From: Labyrinthula sp. Ha
Lineage: Eukaryota; Sar; Bigyra; Labyrinthulida; Labyrinthulaceae
Direction: 5' to 3'
DNA: 64,000 bases
Assembly (NCBI GenBank): GCA_015227615.1
Contig: JAALGZ010000018.1
Coordinates: forward strand, 372,001-436,000
The notes under the pieces: generated by a model
The model's input: the letters and a program-made list of their open reading frames with translations, nothing else
The model's database searches: none
What the model was told of the DNA's origin: nothing
Shown here: one piece after another, positions 1 to 10,701 of the stretch
Position numbering within the stretch: the first letter of the stretch is position 1
How the letters are laid out: every line of letters starts with the position of its first letter
Program-made: the position numbers and the translations under genes

Positions 1-868
1 TACTTAGTCTATGGCGTTCACTGCAAAAGACAAGTTGTTTTTTGAATTTCTCTGTTGTATTTGTCCACAAATTGACCTTCAAGTTACAGCTTCAGCTCAG
101 TTATAAACGATCTTTTGTGTGAAATAGGGAGAATGAATACATAGTCGCACTGCTGCCTTAATTATACATTAAACCATGTGATCAGTTAATCACTAATACC
201 CAAAACAAGGTCTCAGAGTTCATATACTAGAAGATATAAATACGACTATTTCACTAAGCGGAGTAACCTGTAATTACGACATTTTCAGAAGTATAGAAAA
301 CTATCAACTCTATTACAGAACTTCAGTTCATTTTTAAATCTCTTGCTCTAGCAATTTTAAACTTACTGCTTTAGTGTAGTAATAATGCCTGAAGAGGCTG
401 AGGTACTAAAGCAACTTCACCTTTCTCTCACCTAACAGTTAATGATATAAGATCCACAATCAGTTTTTGAAAATAGAACATACTACATATTTATTTCATA
501 GAAGAAAGGTCCTATGTTGGAAAGACCATTCATTCCTGGGGTGGATGACAGGGGAATATAAGACACTTTGATAAATACACCCTGAGCGAACCCTCTTTCA
601 GAAGCAGCATCATATTGTTCAGTTATTTTCAAACTATCCCTTGTATCTTAAAAATGACCGAATGGCGAAGAACCAAATTGACAGGTAAGTCCAGCTTTTA
701 GCATTGTCGTTATAGAACAAGGGTACGAATATTACAAACTTGTATCTGAATCTTTTTCATGATTCATACCAACGGTTGCAGCAGCCTGAGTTGGACTAAT
801 ACTGAACGATAGATTTTTGCACTTATACCAATACCAAGTTAAAGCCAATCAGCCTACAGCATCTATTG
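1..868. other. Non-coding stretch, nothing recognised
   Basis: No reading frame here looks like a protein and I see no tRNA, repeat array or inverted-repeat element. It lies downstream of the dolichol kinase stop codon, so it holds that gene's 3' untranslated region at its right edge. Confidence 0.5.
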
Positions 869-2467
869 CTAACTATAGATGGAAGTGCAACTTTTTATAG
901 CCATTAATGCTACTGGAAAGAATACTGGTAAGACCAAATTATCAATCTGCTTCGTAAACGCCTCCAGCAGCATAGTCAAAACCAAGGAGATCCCAATATT
1001 TTGATATTCTTTTACTTGAACTTCAAAACCATACAAGTTAAAAAAGAAAAATGTAGCCACAAAAGCTGCAGTAAAACCTGCTAGAGTTCCTTCAGCTGTT
1101 TTATTTCCACCAAACCAGTGAAGCCTTCCAACTCTTGATCCAACTATAGCACCAAGAGAATCACCAAAACCAAGAATAAGCATCCCACTAGCAGCAAGCA
1201 AAATATCAAATTTCTCTTCACCATGAAAAACTGCAATTGGATAAAAGCAGCCTAGTAAAAGGTATAAATGAGTCAAAACAGCTGGTCCTTGATCTCTATG
1301 ATCAATAAAGAGATTATAAAAACCATTAATTTCCTGTGCAAATGGTCGTATATTAAAAACTCTTATGTATTCCACAAATAAAAGCAAAGTTGATGAGACT
1401 CCAAGTCCAAGGATTAGGAACTCTCTATCCTTCACAAACACTGGTATAAAAAGTGCCAGTGCTAAAAAATGATACAATTTTCTAATTGTTGTTAATCCAA
1501 GTTTCGTGTGTTTTGCAGCGTGATTAATCATAGGAAGAATTCCAAGAAGAAGAAACAGCCAATACAAGCCAATTTTTAAATGAGAAGGCGTAAGAAAAAT
1601 ATACTGCACCAAATAAAGAATTAAATTCTCTTCCAAGAGATAGGAGCTCAAAGGAATTGATACGCAAAAAACATAAAATACTGAAACTAAAAAAAACTGA
1701 ACAGTTTTTATTATTTCTAGATCGTTTTCAGGAATTCTTGAGAGCAAAAAAGGAAGGATAGAGAACGAAAGAAGAAATGTTTGTGAAATTGTTCTACTGG
1801 CTGATCGGGTTTGTATAAAACCAGTGAGCTGACAGACAAGATCCATCCAGAGAAAGCTGTATCCTTGAATTAATACAAATGCTTCTCCAAAAGTGAAAGA
1901 TCTAAACATGAATAGCTGAAAAAAAAGATACTTTTGAAAATATTTTGGCCATGATCTTAGCGTAAAATGAAGGATCAAAACAGCAGCGAAGTTATAAATT
2001 GGAGGGAAAATATCTGAGGGATAAAGAAAGTTACTCAACATAAATATAAGAGCTGTTGAATTCTTTTCTGTCAGGTTGGTGTTGAGATTGAGAAATAGTT
2101 TGACGGAGAACAGAAATGAATGAAGGTAAAACCAGGAGAGATAGGTAACATCGTCTTCTAAAAGCGTCAGAGTGTTCATGGACAGATATAGGGTGACTAA
2201 GAGAATAAAAATTTAATGAATAGCCTTACCAGGTATAATGGAAAGTCCAAAAAGAGTTCCATTTTCTATACAGGGTCTTCTTGCTTTTGTCCAGGTGGAA
2301 GGAAAGATTGAAAGCTTCCTATCAAAAATGGTGAAACTAAAGATTATGATGAATACAATTTTTAAAGGAAAAGATGAGTTGAATTTGGAGGTAGTTGATT
2401 CCAAGAGGCTTAGGAAGTATGTTAAGCAAAGAATCAGATCATTGATGATGATGATTAATTTTTCCAT
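869..2467 (-). CDS. DOLK: Dolichol kinase (two exons)
   Basis: Phosphorylates dolichol with CTP in the ER membrane, making the dolichyl phosphate carrier used in N-glycosylation and GPI or mannose donor synthesis. Exons are 2467..2230 and 2196..869, joined across a 33-nt intron, giving 521 aa; the family is usually about 520-540 aa. The large exon alone has an in-frame ATG (2179) but would encode only 436 aa and lack the usual N-terminus. Sequence evidence: many hydrophobic segments, RKLYHFLALALFIP, the polar GFGDSLGAIVGSRVGR block, the nucleotide-site segment GGNKTAEGTLAG, and the family's C-terminal EAFTKQIDNLVLP. The first exon supplies ARRPCIENGTLFGLSIIP, resembling the RPG-x-S-G-x-x-P segment near the N-terminus of family members. 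The catalytic assignment is very secure; the first exon rests on splice pattern, length and weak similarity. Confidence 0.92.
2197..2229 (-). other. 33-nt intron in dolichol kinase
   Basis: Begins GTAAGG and ends CTTAG, phase 1 (CCT G / TC). If retained, an in-frame TAA inside it ends translation. Splicing keeps the frame open and gives a total coding length divisible by three. It is the longest intron in the window and the only one whose donor is GTAAGG rather than GTAT or GTAC. Confidence 0.75.
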
Positions 2468-5453
2468 TACTCTTCATATCTGTGGTAATGTCACATTGTG
2501 GTACATAGCTCTCTTGGTTAGAGATGCTATTTGAAATTTACGTGATTTATCAAACGAGTGTTGAAGATTTTGGTTTTACTTTAAGTGAAACTAAGGTTTT
2601 TTCTACTCATTTTGAGTGATTTCATGAATTATCTTGAGTATCATTTGAGTTTTTTTTCAAATAACCCGCTTTTTTATGTCTTGGGCTTCTTTATATTTCT
2701 TGAGTTTGGCACCCTGTTCTAGCATTCTACCGTCGTAAAGTTACTCTGCTTCAGGCCACGGCATTCTGAATCATATTTCTGATTATTTTTTTATATCACT
2801 TTACCAACTGAGTTACTGGAATTATTCTTAATAATAGTCTAACGATAGTACAATACGAGCATAATGTCAGTTGATCGCCAGGTTCTACGTATTAAAACAT
2901 TCTTACAGTAAAAGAATCGAAGGTAGAGCCTATTCTCAGAATGTATATTTTTGATTCCAACTGCTCCCGGAATTTTATTTGGCCATATTGTCCAAGATTG
3001 TACTCATTATCAATTGATACCAAAAAACAAATTCAGAATCGTTTCATACTATTCCAAGACACAATTCTGCTATGGACAATAAGCATCAAAACAATTATTA
3101 AATAATTAAAGATGCATTTTATCAAGTCTGATCCACAGTAATTTAGCAAACTAATTCCATTAAAATGTATATTTGCTACGTTCGGGGAATATTTTTTTTT
3201 CATTTTTTATATTCTGGCATTGAAAATGGTATCCCATTTTACTTCGCACAGGCTAACAGTCGACCTACAAGAGCTATGGGAATAGCACGCAAAACTCCAC
3301 ATTCAAAGCAAGCTTAAAAAGAAGCTTATTACCTAGTTTCTCTATGTCTATGATTTTCTAAAAGAATCATTTAAGACATTACTTAGAAACATTTTCCGAA
3401 AGTGGAGGCACAAGTACAATAATTCAGAGCGTTCTAGTTCAAAGAACTGAGACAAGTCAGCCCAGAATGAAGTTACCTATTGGGTATGAAAACGGTATCA
3501 AGGCAAGTAAAGGAACTGTGGCTGTATATAGGGGGTAATTATTTTAAAGGTGCTTTTGCTTAAACACTTTCTGTTGTAATTTACAGTATTATAGCTATCA
3601 TCGAGGATAATACCAAGACATAGTTTGAAAATAAATGAGCTACCAAATGGTGATTGTCTTTAGCTTTCTCACTTGAAAAAGCAAAATACTTTCTTGATAA
3701 TGTCACATTGACAAAAAACAGTATTTTTAACTATACTTCCCTATATGTCTGCGAATTTAAAATGTATTAACAACTGGACCATCAGAAATTGTAAGCTTTT
3801 CGAAGTACCTGACAGAGCGTGATGAAAGAACGTTTTACCCATTACTATTAAAATTTTTGATTTAGTATTCAGATTTTGTACTAAAAAATATTTTTTCTAA
3901 TATCAACCATGTTCTACTCTGACTACTGGTTACAGGAACTTTACAGTTCTTCCCTAATGTACTCGTGTTTTCAGCCAATTGTCTCTAATTACAGTGCCAA
4001 CCAATGTATATGTGGTGGGCTAGCTCGAGTCCACAATCCGTTAATTATCTGTTTGTGCAACAAATTAATTCAAATTAGAGTTCGCTCCAACCCTATTTGC
4101 TGTTAAAAAATCTAAGCAGCTATCTAAATGAATGCTGGAGTTTTTTTGCAAATGACCAGGTAGCTGCCAAAAGTAAAAGGATTAGTTAATGGATATTCAG
4201 CACTTAAAAACGTGTGCAGTATGTCTGTTATATATAATGTATTCTAATATTTTTTAGGTGTTAGGTTTTTGTTTGATTTTGATACTCTGTATTACTATTT
4301 TGTATATTTAGATCAGTTTTCATTCGCATTTACCAATGAATGAATTGTTGTTTAGCTGACGTACAGCTGATGAGGACCATGTGACCTTATTCAGCATTTA
4401 TACCAGCTGTTGAGCTATGGTTTTGTCAGTGGGGGAGGCTGCAACTAGAATAACAAGAAGAGCTTAGGTTTGAAGACCCATCAACAATATGTCCATAGAG
4501 CTACCGTTCTCTACATCGAAGATTTCAGTAGGTTACTTGGTTTTCTCCAAGAAGACCCAACCTTCTAGGCTGGAAGGAGTTTTTCTGCTCGAAGTAAGAA
4601 AAATTTATAAAGAATGTAGCAACTGAATTAGTTCTATGGTATGTAATATTCCATCAAAAAGAACCATCCTCTACATTTTGTTGCTTTCTAATGCTTTTAT
4701 TTAGTGTACTAGAACCTTCTGTCGCCGGTAACTCTGTATGTAGTCTTGTGTACTGCTTTCTTGTTATTTTCATTAAAACTTAATTCATAAATATTAATTT
4801 CATAGGGAGAGAACATTCTAATAAGATCTTATTATACTCTAAACTTTATACTTGCATCTCTGTCTCATTCATACTAAGCTTCACGTGAGCATTGAAAGAG
4901 TTCATGCAATTATTTTTTTTTCCAGGGGATAAATGTAATTGCCTCGAGAAGGTAGGCCATTGTAATCTAGAGGATATAGTTTCTAACAAATATACTACAT
5001 GAGTAAAAACAATCTCATTAGATTGATAATAAACTTCTTTGTTGAATATTTTTGAGAAGATTGACGCAATAATGCAGTAGAAATCTATATCTTTATCTAA
5101 GGAATTATTTGTACGAAATATTTTGTTCATATTTTGAACCAGAGTTAAGAGTAAGGACTTAGGAGAATTATACTCTAGGTAGTTTCTCACACATAAAAAT
5201 GGGATTCTTTTTGTTTATTTGAATAAACTGGCTGTAATATATTCAAGATTCTCAATATCCGGGCAATAAATACGATGCTACGAGAATGATATTAGTACAC
5301 GTAACGATATTGAATTACCACAGAGCAAAATATGGATGAACTTCTGGGGGAATAAAGATACATCTGTAAGTTACCGCCGGGAGTGGGTAGTACCAGCCTG
5401 TTCCATCCAGATTATCATCCCACTTAAGAATATCATTCAAATCAAAATTTAAA
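2468..5453. other. 3-kb stretch without a supported gene
   Basis: The longest open frame (minus strand, 4846-5190) has no ATG near its start, has no recognisable domain and is of a length expected about twice by chance in 64 kb of this base composition. I see no RNA gene. The two ends should hold the promoters of dolichol kinase (left, transcribed leftwards) and of the G-alpha-like gene (right). Confidence 0.5.
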
Positions 5454-6591
5454 ATGGGAAATTCTTTGAGTGATACTAAAAAAAACCTTATTAACCCAAA
5501 CTCTATTCGTACAGCGTTAAGCAGACAGAAAGAAAAAGAGGCAACAAAAGTAAACGTACTGCTGTATGGGCCTAATAGAACTGGTACATTTATATTGCTA
5601 TTTAAATATAGGAAAAACTGCGTTGATTCATCAAATGAAACTTTTCAGTGATATTGAATCGTTCACTCCCGAACAGGATGAAGAACATAAGAAACTAATT
5701 TTTACTCATATAATCACTGGAGTAAAAAAACTTATTAACGACGTAAAAACAAGAGATAGTATTTCTGCTGATGCTCAAGTTGTTGATAGTTGGAGTGAAA
5801 CAAAGTTACTTTCAAATGGAGACTTTGAAATATTGGAGAAGACTTTTAATGAAGATTATATTCAAACTATTCTTGAAAATATGAAAAATACGAGATTTTA
5901 TGATTCTATGAAATATTATTTTAAACAAGATAATTTTAAAAGGTATGAACAAGTTGATTTTCAACCAAAATTAGAAGATATATTATGGACACAGAAGAAG
6001 TCAAATCAAACTTCCTTTGAATCACTTCGTTTTGATACATCTCTTGTTGAAATTCGTTATCCAAAAATAGCTCTTGAAAATATTTCTCAAGAAATTTTCA
6101 ACCTACTGACTGCAATTATATTTGTTGCTGATGTAAGTATTTATGATTCTAACGCCTTTCAGAGCCAAAGTATTGATCTGTTTAAGAATTTTCTTTTGTT
6201 TCCGGCTGTTGAAAAAGTTCCTTGTATTTTATTATTGAACAAGGAAGATTTGCTTCGCGAAAAACTTGCGAAAGTTCCTTTTAAAGTTGAGGAGGGAGAA
6301 GAAAAAAGAAATGAAGACTATTTAGGTGCAGAGTTAAAATATGATCGTGAATATGATGTTGAGAAAATTGATGATGTTGAAAATCAAGACAAGGAATTTT
6401 TGCAAGTGTATTATGATGTAGTTTCTTATTTAAAAGAATTGTATTTAAATCAAGCAGAAAGTGAAGAAAGGAAAAAAACAATTTATCCTCACGCGTGTTC
6501 TAATTCAGATCCAGCCTTATTTGATTATATGAATATAACTATGAAAACTATTACACTGAAGAATAGTTTGACAAATGGATTATGGATGTAA
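5454..6591 (+). CDS. Divergent heterotrimeric G-protein alpha-like subunit (two exons)
   Basis: Exons 5454..5583 and 5612..6591, joined across a 28-nt intron that splits the P-loop, give 369 aa. Start MGNS fits N-myristoylation. After splicing the P-loop reads GPNRTGKT, matching GxxxxGK[ST], followed by ALIHQMKLF as in G-alpha alpha-1. Later come TAIIFVADVSIYD (beta-4 region), LLLNKEDL (NKxD guanine-recognition motif), HACSNSD in the TCAT position and a C-terminal helix KTITLKNSLTNGLWM that aligns with the receptor-contacting tail. Odd: in switch I, DVLRTRVKTTG of typical G-alpha is here DILWTQKKSNQ, so the catalytic Arg and Mg-binding Thr are Gln and Ser. The switch II DVGGQ is absent (IRYPK at that position). 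There is an acidic and charged insertion before the last helices. GTP binding seems possible; normal GTP hydrolysis and beta-gamma cycling seem unlikely. Membership in the G-alpha superfamily is fairly secure, function is not. Confidence 0.82.
5584..5611 (+). other. 28-nt intron in the G-alpha-like gene
   Basis: Begins GTACAT and ends TATAG, phase 1 (ACT G / GA). Removal restores a perfect P-loop, GPNRTGKT, across the junction. Retention shifts the frame and reaches a stop at about 5650. Confidence 0.93.
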
Positions 6592-9550
6592 GCAATTTAT
6601 TATGAGTTTATTGTTATTATCTTATTGTATACAATTTATTGATTTCTTTTATATCTATTAAAATGCATGTTTTGAACTTCTTTCTTAGCTTCCGTTTTCT
6701 GTACTTGAAGAGAAAGATACAAAGAGAAAAACTTCAATGTAGATCAATTCATTAAAAACGTACCTCTAGTTTTCACTTTGAATACTAGTAGTAACGAGAT
6801 ATTTTTGAATATGAAAAGCCTAGTTTCAATATTGTTTACTTGTGTTTCCTTTTTAAATTTTAATGGTCGGATGGATTTTATCTAGTCTTTGGAGCTATTG
6901 TGGATGCTTTCTTTGTCACCGTAACGTTTTATCTAGGAATATAGCTAATTTCTTCTTAACTTCCTATGATTAGAAACTCCTCTTTCTAGTAATATAACAC
7001 TTTCTATCACATTAATATGATTCCTATTTGAACCATTTGATACTGCAGAGCAATAAATTTCAAATATTTTTTAATATTGTTCATAACAGACACACAATCT
7101 TTCTCCATAAACTTTCAGTTGCATAATCTCATTTTCCCATGTCAAGCTAGTCTTTTCTTATTATATTTTTTTTAATTCTCTGAGTACAAAGGGTGGATTA
7201 TTGGTTTTTGGACTTTTCCTGCTCATATTCTACTAGTTGATTTTTATAAGTAAATGAGGCACATAATGACGCGTGTAATAGGAAATGGTAAACAAAATGA
7301 ATAATAGGGTAGTTGCTTTGTTTATCCAAGTGGATCTACTTTTTTCGCTCTAAATAGCTGAAAAATGGTTCCCGTCACAGGGAAAAGAATGTGTTAAAAT
7401 ATGTGATTAGCTAAAGCTTTGGCTTTTCCTATGTCAGAGTAGACGCTATACCTTATTTCTTTCAGAGCCTGCAAATATTCGAAACCTTTGATAATAAGCC
7501 TTCTCGTGGCACTAATTTCTACATCCCGATGGATCATGGGTTTCTGTTATCGATATGCTGTTCAGTCAGGGTTGAAGCTTTTTCTTAGTTATCGCATGCA
7601 TTATAATTTCGATGTACAAGAAGGAAACCTACTGCTTCAGGATTCATGAGAAACAAGATTTTTTTTCTGTTGGTCCTTGCTTGCTGGAAGTCAATTAATT
7701 CTAGATATATGAACCTTTTCGTACAGTCCTGTTGAATAATTGTCAATAGCTTTATATATAAATGGTCGTTGCAGAATGTTCTCTTGTGAATTGCCATCTT
7801 CGCCATCTAGTCATATACCTTACACCATATTAATTTGCCTGCAATGTTTAGTTGCTGAGACCATTTTCTTTGGTAAAAATCGATTAATCTGAACGAAGGT
7901 TGTAGTTTTAAGTTCTAATAATTTAAAAACAGGTAAAAGACTAGGCTTCAGTTTTCCCGTTTCAATTTTTGACTGTAGTTAATGATATGCACGTTAGGCT
8001 ACACACGTATATGTTAGTTACTAGGTGGCAATCAGTTTCTATTATGGTATAAGTTTTCTTAAGGTATTCACAGAATGTTTTGATTAATTGGTTCTGGAGC
8101 CAATGGCAATGACAGAGTAAGAAAAGTTCACATCTTCATGCATTCACAGGGTTTCATTCCTCTATAGGATTGAATCAAACCGTTTGATACCTAAATAAAT
8201 TAAAAAGTAAAATAAAATGCTTCGTGATAGAAATAAGACTCCGTTCAGGTAACAGTGATTATGGCATTGCTTACGAATTACAACTGAGAAGGCCTTAGGG
8301 CTTCTCATTAAGTCGACAGAAAAGGAATATTTTAATGAAGTTCAAACGACTAAAGCAGAACCCTCTAGAATTATAAGACAAGCCAATTATCTCTTACTTT
8401 TTTTTTAGTCAGCGTAAGGCGAAAGGTCAGTGCAGTATATTAATTAGCTGAACAGAAACTGACGAAGACACTAACAAATTGAAGATGGAAAAGAAAAAAT
8501 ACGACAACTAAGTACCTCATAAGCGATGTTGAAAAGTCTTCTTATCATCAATAGACAGAACTAAAACAGATTTCTTACATTGCAAAGTAAGTAGGTCCTA
8601 AAAAAGAACTGATATAGTTACTAGTCGATGAGGCGGCTCAGAAGTGTCGTTTTCCTTTCGTGTTCGAGAATGTGTTTGTAGAAGATAGTACTGAGACAAA
8701 CACAATCGCCCGTGTCTGAAAGCCTAACCAGACTCGGGTGAAGACACAGCTTTTTTATCTCAGAGCGTATTTTATATGTTTATTTACCTTTGCTGTTGTA
8801 TCCTCATTTCTGTATGTGCTTTTGAAACCTGATTACAGCATTCTGATTCAGTCACAGATTTGGCTCCAAGAGGCTACCTTTGTCTCGAAAAGTGCTTTTC
8901 CGCATGAGGAGAGCCCTTGCTGAAACTTTAACCGAGAAAACTATATGTACGGCTTAACATTATTCTATAGATATTTTGATTTTTCTTGTAGATTATATTA
9001 TTTCCAACAGCATTGGGACACACGAACTACCAGCTAAATCAACATGAAACTTCAAGATCAGCAATTCATCCTATTAAAACACTCGGAACATAGGCTATTT
9101 GCCCCGCGCAGAATATGAGGATACCTAGTTCCCTGGAAACATTATTCGGGAACTCCAATTTCCTCCCTCAAGAAAGTTACTGATACTGAAAGCAAGACGA
9201 GCATTTTGCAGCCAGCTTATAGCCTAAGCTCCTCAGGAAATTAGTTATGATACCCGCCCTTCAGTACATAAATTGAGATACAGAAAGAAGTAGGTAAATG
9301 ACTTCGAGTCGAATGGCACAGGGAGAGAGTAAGAAGTAGAGATGGAATGCCATAACATTTGCAAATAAATAAATAAAAACTACAAATACCAAATATCATG
9401 AAATTGGAGAAGAAGTGAGTCATTTAACGAAAACATCAAGTGGTACAACTAATGGGACTATCAGTACTCACTCATAGTGAACTAAAAAATATAAAAGCTT
9501 CTTCTTATATATATAGTAATATTATCACACATCACCCCTAGATATTCATC
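6592..9550. other. 3-kb stretch without a supported gene
   Basis: Short open frames only, none with recognisable protein sequence. No tRNA or repeat array seen. AT-rich, with a short TA run near 9507-9516. Confidence 0.5.
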
Positions 9551-9769
9551 GGATTTGATAAAATTCATCAATATTTATATGAGTCATATTTTGATTCTGA
9601 TTATAAATAGGAAAATTGTGATTTTGAATATAATCAAATGATTTTTAATTTTATGTTGATTATCAATTTAGTTTGAAAATGTTGGCGAGATAGTTTTTCA
9701 AGATTAACAATTTCAGACAAAAGAAATAAAGGCGAAAATTTTATTGATAATTATCAATAAATCAAATCC
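9551..9769. repeat. AT-rich inverted-end repeat, ATTTGATAA family, copy A
   Basis: Left end begins GGATTTGATAAAATTCATCA; the right end, read on the minus strand, begins GGATTTGATTTATTGATAAT, so the first nine bases are a perfect inverted repeat and both ends continue with ATCAAT motifs. Related sequences lie near 48786 and 63465. It looks like a small non-autonomous DNA element (MITE) of about 220 bp; no clear target duplication. It ends about 100 bp before the FHIT start codon and so may form part of that gene's upstream region. Confidence 0.5.
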
Positions 9770-9873
9770 GACTCCACGAGATAAAACCCTTTCCGACATC
9801 ACAGTGGGAAATTACCATAAATAAAATCTTCAAAACCCAAGTAGACGAAGAAAAGATACTGAAACCTGCCGAC

Positions 9874-10350
9874 ATGTCTCAACTCTTCGCAAAAATAAAA
9901 ATATCCAAAGCACAAATATTCCACGATAGCACTAATACATTTTGTTTTGTTAATCTAAAACCAATAGTTCCTTTTCATGTCCTTGTTGCTTCAAAACGAG
10001 TTTGTCCAAGATTAAGTGATCTGCCGGAAGATGAATATCACGACCTATGGAAACAAGTTCGTAAAGTTCAAAAAGCTGTAGAAGAGCTAGCAAATTGTGA
10101 TTCCAGCAATGTTGCTGTTCAAGATGGAGTAAATTCCGGCCAAAGCGTTCCTCATGTGCATGTTCACATTCTCCCAAGAAGAAAAGGTGATTTTGAAAGA
10201 AGTGATGATGTACATGAAGAACTAGATTCATTTCAATATAAAGACGATTATAGAAAGGTAGAGTTAGATAATAGAGTTGAAAGAACAGAGGAAGTGATGA
10301 AAAAAGAAGCTGAACTAATTTCCCAAAAGTTAAATGATCTTAGTACATAG
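9874..10350 (+). CDS. FHIT-type HIT-family hydrolase
   Basis: Probable bis(5'-adenosyl)-triphosphatase, which cleaves Ap3A to AMP and ADP. The protein is 158 aa, close to the usual 147 aa of FHIT. It shows KIKISKAQIF and FVNLKPIVPFHVLVASKR near the N-terminus, SNVAVQDGVNSGQSVPHVH, and the HIT triad HVHVHILPR with His94, His96 and His98; the middle His attacks the substrate. The ATG at 9874 gives an N-terminus starting just before the first strand, as in homologs. Single exon. Its stop codon is only 19 nt upstream of the next start codon on the same strand, so the two transcripts must overlap or be shared. Very secure family call. Confidence 0.93.
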   Translation: MSQLFAKIKISKAQIFHDSTNTFCFVNLKPIVPFHVLVASKRVCPRLSDLPEDEYHDLWKQVRKVQKAVEELANCDSSNVAVQDGVNSGQSVPHVHVHILPRRKGDFERSDDVHEELDSFQYKDDYRKVELDNRVERTEEVMKKEAELISQKLNDLST

Positions 10351-10369
10351 TTTTTAAGTGTTAAGAAAA

Positions 10370-10699
10370 ATGGAGATTCAGAAAAAAAGTTTTAGTAAAA
10401 GGTCAGTGAAAAAAGAGGTTTTCCCACGAGCTCGAATAACAGAAAAAAAAATCTTTAGAACATCCAAAGTCGTGAAAAAAAGAGCTAGTTTCGAATGGAG
10501 TCCTGAAGTTGAGGAATCTTTTCGTTTAGGACTTGCTGGATGGAAAACTTACGAAGAATATAGAGCAAAATATGGAGATCCAGATTTATGGGAAAATGCC
10601 TTTATCAAGTGCTTGCAAACAAAGAAAAATGGATACTTTATGTATTTTGATGAAACTCCAGAGTGTACCGAAACATCGTTTAGAAAATTAAAGGTGTAA
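10370..10699 (+). CDS. Small basic protein of unknown function
   Basis: Encodes 109 aa from the ATG at 10370; a GTG further upstream would also be in frame but is not a likely eukaryotic start. The first 40 residues are Lys/Arg-rich (KKSFSKRSVKKEVFPR, KKRASFEWSPEVEE) and could be a nuclear or nucleic-acid-binding tail. The remainder is compact and aromatic: LAGWKTYEEYRAKYGDPDLW and KKNGYFMYFDETPE. I recognise no family. It follows FHIT by 19 nt and meets the sulfatase gene tail-to-tail with a 2-bp gap. Fusion to FHIT by a cryptic intron was tested by frame and does not work. Real-gene status rests on its position, its clean ATG and its protein-like composition. Confidence 0.6.
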   Translation: MEIQKKSFSKRSVKKEVFPRARITEKKIFRTSKVVKKRASFEWSPEVEESFRLGLAGWKTYEEYRAKYGDPDLWENAFIKCLQTKKNGYFMYFDETPECTETSFRKLKV

Positions 10700-10701
10700 C
10701 T

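Noticed and set aside
2238-2534. 98-codon plus-strand ORF head-to-head with dolichol kinase
   Set aside because: It is the complement of the dolichol kinase first exon, whose protein continues the family across a GTA-TAG intron; the plus-strand protein has no recognisable feature.
4846-5190. Minus-strand 114-codon open frame
   Set aside because: No ATG near its start and no recognisable domain. About two open frames this long are expected by chance at this base composition.
6134-6163. A textbook-looking 30-nt intron (GTAAGT ... TTCTAAC ... TTTCAG) inside the G-alpha-like gene
   Set aside because: The encoded VSIYD aligns with the conserved strand and turn of G-alpha proteins, the segment has no stop, and all other introns here end in TAG. 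Kept as coding; transcript data could overturn this.
10343-10365. A 23-nt intron fusing FHIT to the next ORF
   Set aside because: It would end in AAG rather than TAG and puts the second ORF out of frame; FHIT already has its full family length.
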